DNA of 39,183 nucleotides from Chromatiales bacterium USCg_Taylor (GTDB lineage Bacteria > Pseudomonadota > Gammaproteobacteria > JACCXJ01): contig MUGK01000091.1 in assembly GCA_002007425.1 (NCBI GenBank), positions 1 through 39,183 of the forward strand. Reading direction: 5' to 3'. Positions within the stretch are counted from its first letter, which is position 1; each line of letters begins with the position of its first letter. The notes under the pieces are model-generated. The model was not told the DNA's origin. It searched no databases and saw only the letters and a list, made by a program, of their open reading frames with translations. Positions 35,729 through 39,183 of this stretch are shown here, one piece after another. A program made the translations under genes and the position numbers.

Positions 35729-36895
35729 ATGGTACGCTCGAATGTTTTCCTCTCCGGCTGGGAATACAACCGCCTGCTTCAGAGAGACGTAACGACACCC
35801 GTGCAGTCGGCACTGCCCGGACGGGTGCTCTGGACAGGGGCACTGCACTTTTGGCTTTTCGATAAGGTCTTCTGTACGAAAGAGTCGCTTGAGGGCGAGA
35901 TACTGGCATACAACACGTTGGGTTGGGCAACGGGCCTTATTTTCGCTGAGCTTGCGGATCTCGGGTGGCTTGTTCCGGTCGATTGGGCCGAATGGGCCAA
36001 GACTAGGCCAGCATTTGCCAAGGAACTTCGGGCTACGCATGTGACGTTGGAGGATCAGCATGGCCTCCAGATACGTACCCTCCTAGCCAATGGACGATGG
36101 GAAGAACTTGACCGCATAAAGGCAGATCTCCTCCAGCCAATTCTTGCTGAGCGAGATTGCTTCCTCGATATTGGTCCAAACAGTTTGGAGCGATGGTTTG
36201 CTGACAGCGGAGCTTCAGCGAGCCCAGTGGCGCAGGCTGTCGCCGACGCAATTGCAGAGCCACTACGTCACGAGCCGAATACGTTGACGGTGTGTGAAGC
36301 ACCTGGAGAGGGCCTGCCGGATCATGTCATGGCGACTCAACGAGCGGTGGAATTGGAATATGAGAAGCCCATGATTCCGCCATTACTTGCTGGCGACCTG
36401 CCCATAGAAGAATACCATGCGAAGCTTAGGAACCACGATAAGGCATACATGCCGGTGAATGAGAAGCTTATTCGCGGGTGGCGCGAAAATCGTGCAAATC
36501 TAAAAGATTTGCGAGCATATGCTAAGGAAACTATCTGGCCGAAACTCCACAACGACTGGCTGCCACGCGCGGAAAGAGATCCATCGTTTCTCCCCCAGCT
36601 ACGGAAGCTTGTCCAGAGGGCGGTAAGGCGGGCGAAGTTTCCATTCATCGACAGGTCCACGGATTGGGGCGTGCGTATTGTCAGCGGTATAGCAGGCGGC
36701 GCCGCCGGTATCGGGCTAAACGCCGCTGGGGTTCAGGTCCATCCAGACATTACGCCCCTCGTACCAGCGATCACGGCCCTGTTGGCGGAAGCGCCCGGCG
36801 AATTGATGGTGAGTGCGATAAAGCGGCGGCGGGCGGCATCAGAGGAACTTAGGCTTTTCTATCAACGCGCCTTGCGCGTGCGAACGGGAGTCTAG
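35729..36895 (+). CDS. Unknown 388-residue protein in an integron cassette
   Basis: The ATG at 35729 has AGGAG at 35718-35722; an upstream frame to 35675 runs into attC and is rejected. I do not recognise the family. Seen in the sequence: an N-terminal aromatic-rich region (LFSGWEYNRLL-like, FLSGWEYNRLL and GALHFWLFDKVFC), a charged middle (100-310) with EEYHAKLRNHDKAYMPVNEK, and a Gly/Ala-rich hydrophobic segment (about 313-362, IVSGIAGGAAGIGLNAAGV) that could contact a membrane, ending in a basic tail. It is visibly richer in A+T than the core genes, as expected for an acquired cassette. It is followed after six nucleotides by a NUDIX gene that probably shares its transcript. Confidence 0.75.
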   Translation: MVRSNVFLSGWEYNRLLQRDVTTPVQSALPGRVLWTGALHFWLFDKVFCTKESLEGEILAYNTLGWATGLIFAELADLGWLVPVDWAEWAKTRPAFAKELRATHVTLEDQHGLQIRTLLANGRWEELDRIKADLLQPILAERDCFLDIGPNSLERWFADSGASASPVAQAVADAIAEPLRHEPNTLTVCEAPGEGLPDHVMATQRAVELEYEKPMIPPLLAGDLPIEEYHAKLRNHDKAYMPVNEKLIRGWRENRANLKDLRAYAKETIWPKLHNDWLPRAERDPSFLPQLRKLVQRAVRRAKFPFIDRSTDWGVRIVSGIAGGAAGIGLNAAGVQVHPDITPLVPAITALLAEAPGELMVSAIKRRRAASEELRLFYQRALRVRTGV

Positions 36896-36901
36896 CGGCC
36901 G

Positions 36902-37441
36902 ATGCAAAAATGGCAACTTCGTTCATCGCGTGTTGTGCTCTCGAACCAATGGCTATCAGTCGAGCAAAGGGAGTATGAAATCGCTCCGGGTAAGGTCGTA
37001 AGCGATTACTTTGTCGTGCGTCGCGCTCCGTTCGCGATGGTTGTTGCGGAAGTCGATGCGCGCATAGTCATGGTGAACCAATATCGGCCCGCAACAGATG
37101 AGTTCTATACTAGCCTACCTGCCGGCTATATTGATAAGGGCGAAAGACCCGTGGATGCAGCCGCTAGGGAACTCCTCGAAGAAACTCGGTATCTGGCGAT
37201 CAATCCGCAAGTTATAGCTGTCTTCGACCCCGTACCGGGTTATCTTGACTCGCGTTGCTATATCGTCAGCTGCCGAGCTACGCCGGCTCACGAGGCGTGC
37301 TGTTCCGATGAAACGGAAGTTGTTGAAGTCGAGCTAGTACCGAAGAGTATGATCCCTCAGTTGCTCGCCCAGAACGAAATCCGGGAGATGCAAGCGGCTG
37401 CAGCGCTCGGCCTTGTTCTCTCGAGACAGTTCTCTGTTTGA
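36902..37441 (+). CDS. NUDIX hydrolase (ADP-ribose pyrophosphatase-like)
   Basis: A 179-residue protein with an N-terminal beta domain (VVLSNQWLSVEQREYEI) and a NUDIX box from Gly75 (GYIDKGERPVDAAARELLEE, then TRY). It follows G-X5-E-X7-R-E-U-X-E-E except that the final conserved Gly is Arg96. The upstream VNQYRP and LPAG are typical of ADP-ribose or related sugar-nucleotide pyrophosphatases, which split a diphosphate bond with Mg2+. It starts six nucleotides after the unknown cassette gene, so the two may act together. The Arg for Gly change could alter activity, though the metal-binding glutamates are intact. Confidence 0.88.
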   Translation: MQKWQLRSSRVVLSNQWLSVEQREYEIAPGKVVSDYFVVRRAPFAMVVAEVDARIVMVNQYRPATDEFYTSLPAGYIDKGERPVDAAARELLEETRYLAINPQVIAVFDPVPGYLDSRCYIVSCRATPAHEACCSDETEVVEVELVPKSMIPQLLAQNEIREMQAAAALGLVLSRQFSV

Positions 37442-37451
37442 GTCCTCGGCG

Positions 37452-37474
37452 GCCTAACACGTGCGGCGTTATGG
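37452..37474 (+). other. Shortened attC-like site
   Basis: GCCTAAC (37452-37458), a perfect R'' core, is followed after only nine bases by GTTATGG (37468-37474), an imperfect R'. A functional attC needs about 57 bp or more, so the middle of the site appears deleted. It lies where a cassette junction is expected, between the NUDIX gene and the toxin-antitoxin genes. Confidence 0.5.
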
Positions 37475-37719
37475 CTACGATTACTCTGAAAATCCCCGAT
37501 GAATTGAATGCGGCACTTGAGGCAGCGAGTGCTCGCCAGCATATGTCCAAGTCCGCTGTGGTGCGCGCGGCGTTGGAAGAGGCACTGGCGCTAGAGGAGA
37601 AGGCGACCAATGCCGCTGCGGTTTGGGTGGAGACCTGGCGTGGCTGCCTTGCCGGACGTGAGGAAGCCAGCCCGGATGACGCGCGCTTGCGACACCTGTT
37701 GAGCAAGCACCTCCGTTGA
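37471..37719 (+). CDS. Ribbon-helix-helix antitoxin (CopG/RHH type)
   Basis: An 82-residue protein starting at the ATG in the attC-like site. MATITLKIPDELNAALEAAS and ARQHMSKSAVVRAALEEAL form a ribbon-helix-helix DNA-binding domain (1-42), followed by an acidic/hydrophobic C-terminal arm (about 45-82) that normally wraps a toxin. It is followed after nine nucleotides by a PIN-domain gene, the usual vapB-vapC-like order. RHH antitoxins repress their own promoter. The gene itself looks complete. Confidence 0.82.
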   Translation: MATITLKIPDELNAALEAASARQHMSKSAVVRAALEEALALEEKATNAAAVWVETWRGCLAGREEASPDDARLRHLLSKHLR

Positions 37720-37728
37720 CCGCCGATC

Positions 37729-38049
37729 ATGCGTCTCCTGCTGGATATCAATATTTTGCTGGACTTGGCCTTTCAGCGCCCCGGCGCGCCGGCATCCGCA
37801 GCCGTTATCGCCGCTTGCGGACGACAGCATCAGGGCTGGTTGGCCTGGCACACGTTGGCGACACTGGCCTATCTCATCGAACGGCAAGGTTCCGCGCAGG
37901 TTGCACGGGCGTTCATCGGACTTTTGCAGAGCTTCCTTAGCGCCGGAGTAAGACATACACGGCGCCGGTCCCACCGTCCGCGGGGCGGGCTGATGAAAAC
38001 GCCAGTATGTCCTTGCGGCGCTGGAGCCAGAGGTTCAATTTACCTTTGA
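37729..38049 (+). pseudogene. PIN-domain toxin, truncated at the accessory/core junction
   Basis: The frame begins with a clear PIN start (MRLLLDINILLDLAFQRPGA, Asp6 being the first catalytic acid) and continues with WHTLATLAYLIERQGSAQVA. After about residue 69 (37936) it enters the antisense of the smr gene and reads unrelated sequence to a stop at 38049. A PIN toxin has about 130-140 residues with three or four acidic catalytic positions, so the C-terminal acids are missing and nuclease activity is unlikely. The break coincides exactly with the smr stop codon, marking the right edge of the inserted DNA. Confidence 0.82.
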
Positions 38050-38482
38050 GCACCGGCTGCTTCTGGAACGATCCATGGCCCTTGCCATGGATAATGATTA
38101 CGCAACGGTGGCCTGCCATGGTCGCGGACCGCAAGAACCGGGATAAGGCTTCCTTGGCGAGAGGCACCGTCATACCGTGGAGATCGAGCTGCGCCTGCAT
38201 GCTAAAATCACCCCGCCGCAGCCGCCGCACGACTTCTCGGCGCACACCGCGGGCGAGAAAGAGCAACTCCTCGCCGGTCTCGAGATCGCTCGAGTCATAG
38301 TCGTCGCTCAAAAGGGCCTGCATGACCCGCAGCGTCTCAAGACGCGCCTGTTCCGCGATCGGTTCGGGGCGCGGCCGTTCGGGAAAGACGCTGTTATGGA
38401 CGATGGGTTTCACCTCTCCCACGGCGTCGCGGAAGAGGGTGATCTCTTCGGTGGAGGGGGTCTTGACCATAGACTTGTCCAC
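37937..38482 (-). CDS. Smr-domain endonuclease/DNA-binding protein
   Basis: A 181-residue Smr-family protein. A charged N-terminus (1-90) with VHNSVFPERPRPEP is followed by the Smr domain: LDLHGMTVPLAKEALSRFL, the GKGHGS loop in VIIIHGKGHGSFQKQPVLKG, and AVYVLLRR at the end. In E. coli SmrB, of this type, cleaves mRNA at collided ribosomes, and MutS2 carries the same domain. Start is GTG 38482 or ATG 38470; neither has a good ribosome site. The PIN remnant overlaps its 3' end antisense. Confidence 0.88.
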   Translation of the reverse strand: MDKSMVKTPSTEEITLFRDAVGEVKPIVHNSVFPERPRPEPIAEQARLETLRVMQALLSDDYDSSDLETGEELLFLARGVRREVVRRLRRGDFSMQAQLDLHGMTVPLAKEALSRFLRSATMAGHRCVIIIHGKGHGSFQKQPVLKGKLNLWLQRRKDILAFSSARPADGGTGAVYVLLRR

Positions 38483-38609
38483 GGCAGCGCATTTCGCTTT
38501 TAGAGGCTGACATTCTGCGCGAAATCAGACCGCAAGCCAACAGTTACCTGTAGTTCTCCCCGTGCTACTTCTACGAGGATTGACAGCGAGAAAACCGTGG
38601 GGTTCCGTA

Positions 38610-38740
38610 AAATCTATTCCCCCGCGGTCTTGCCGCGGGGACCTTAGCGATGGGGTTTCCAAAGGGGAGAGGCGCAGCTCTCCCCTTGGTCGCCCCACGG
38701 GGTTGCATACCCCGTGGTGGCGAAATCTAAATTGACTTCG
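38610..38740. repeat. Cluster of consecutive hairpins including dispersed repeat copy 2
   Basis: Between purL and smr four stem-loops follow each other: CCCCGCGG/CCGCGGGG (38620-38640, second copy of the repeat at 4347-4384), AAGGGGAGAG/CTCTCCCCTT (38662-38687), CCACGGGGT/ACCCCGTGG (38695-38717) and GGCGAA/TTCGCC (38719-38742). No coding frame fits. The remaining spacer (38483-38609) holds nothing recognisable. The cluster could terminate purL transcription or be a structured RNA or mobile repeat. Confidence 0.75.
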
Positions 38741-38742
38741 CC

Positions 38743-39183
38743 TCATGCGACCCACCGCCGCGCATTCTCGAACAATCGGAACCAAGGCCCGGCCTCGTAC
38801 CGCCACGTCTTGGGCAACCATGAATATTGCCAGCGCAAGAAAACCCGCTCCGGGTGCGGCATGAGGATCGTGCAGCGTCCGTCGGTGGTGGTGAAGCCGG
38901 TCAATCCTCCCGGCGATCCGTTGGGATTGTTAGGGTAGACTTCGGTGGGTCTGCCATGATGATCGACAAAGCGCAGCGCCGCGGTTTGATTGTCCAAGGC
39001 TTGCCGCGCGCCGCCACCGGCCGAAAAATCCACGCGCCCTTCGCCGTGGGCGACGGGGATCGGGATCAGGGACCCAGCCATGCCGTCGAAGAGGATCGAG
39101 GACGAGGGCAGCACCTCGACCATCACCAGGCGCGCCTCGAACTGTTCGGAGACATTGCGCGCAAACCGTGGCCAATGGGCCGC
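38743..39183 (-). CDS. purL: Phosphoribosylformylglycinamidine synthase PurL, C-terminal part
   Basis: The fragment, open at the window's right edge, encodes the glutaminase domain end of large-type PurL (FGAM synthase), which makes FGAM from FGAR, glutamine and ATP in purine synthesis. Seen are GMAGSLIPIPVAHGEGRVDF, with the His of the GATase site, YPNNPNGSPGGLTGFTTTDG and TILMPHPERVFLRW, then a C-terminal WFRLFENARRWVA. This end matches the E. coli PurL end. The N-terminal bulk lies outside the window. The stop is at 38743-38745. Confidence 0.95.
   Translation of the reverse strand, partial: AAHWPRFARNVSEQFEARLVMVEVLPSSSILFDGMAGSLIPIPVAHGEGRVDFSAGGGARQALDNQTAALRFVDHHGRPTEVYPNNPNGSPGGLTGFTTTDGRCTILMPHPERVFLRWQYSWLPKTWRYEAGPWFRLFENARRWVA

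Noticed and set aside
36880-36960. attC between the 388-residue gene and the NUDIX gene
   Set aside because: Only six bases separate the genes and no RYYYAAC/GTTRRRY pair is found, so both genes are taken as one cassette.

Overview
This 39.2 kb window is a GC-rich (roughly 60% by eye) chromosomal segment of a Gammaproteobacterium. The evidence is the uninterrupted order rpsB-tsf-pyrH-frr-uppS-cdsA-dxr-rseP-bamA-skp-lpxD-fabZ-lpxA-(second lpxA)-lpxB, a divergent map-glnD pair, clpS-clpA, a YdbH/YdbL-type envelope pair and a CysM closer to the enterobacterial CysM sequence than to CysK. I cannot name a genus. No tRNA, rRNA or CRISPR array was seen.

Layout. 103-2700 (minus): the ClpAS protease adaptor/unfoldase pair. 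3047-5346 (plus): isocitrate lyase, a terminator, then CysM. 5351-8969 (plus): a YdbH-like envelope protein, a DUF1318 lipoprotein and a PolB-type exonuclease. 8884-12853: an ion-homeostasis patch with NhaA, a LysM membrane protein, a broken universal stress gene and a CPA2-type antiporter. 13220-17814 (minus): DUF2333 protein, GlnD and Map. 17986-33452 (plus): a long translation and envelope-biogenesis operon covering ribosome parts, UMP kinase, undecaprenyl and CDP-DAG synthesis, the MEP pathway, RseP, BamA/Skp and lipid A synthesis. 33453-37936 is accessory DNA: type I restriction remnants, palindromic repeats, a GIY-YIG nuclease gene between perfect inverted repeats, then a short integron cassette array (one clear attC) with a membrane protein, a large unknown protein, a NUDIX hydrolase and a truncated RHH/PIN toxin-antitoxin pair. 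37937-39183 (minus): an Smr-domain protein, a cluster of hairpins and the 3' end of purL.

Three points deserve attention. First, the lipid A cluster carries a Gfo/Idh/MocA oxidoreductase and a second, divergent LpxA between lpxA and lpxB. This recalls the gnnA/gnnB arrangement for diamino-sugar lipid A, but a second acyltransferase sits where the aminotransferase would be. Second, the GIY-YIG gene is bounded by perfect 28-bp inverted repeats, sits exactly at the hsdM/hsdS junction and has a directly repeated copy of the hsdM 3' end on each side, which looks like a small mobile element. Third, frr, lpxD, lpxB, usp and one attC each appear to have lost a short stretch, out of frame where this can be judged. 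The frr loss is about 41 nt and the lpxD loss about 49 nt; several junctions lie beside inverted repeats. Because frr is essential, an assembly, amplification or sequencing artefact must be excluded before reading these as real pseudogenes.
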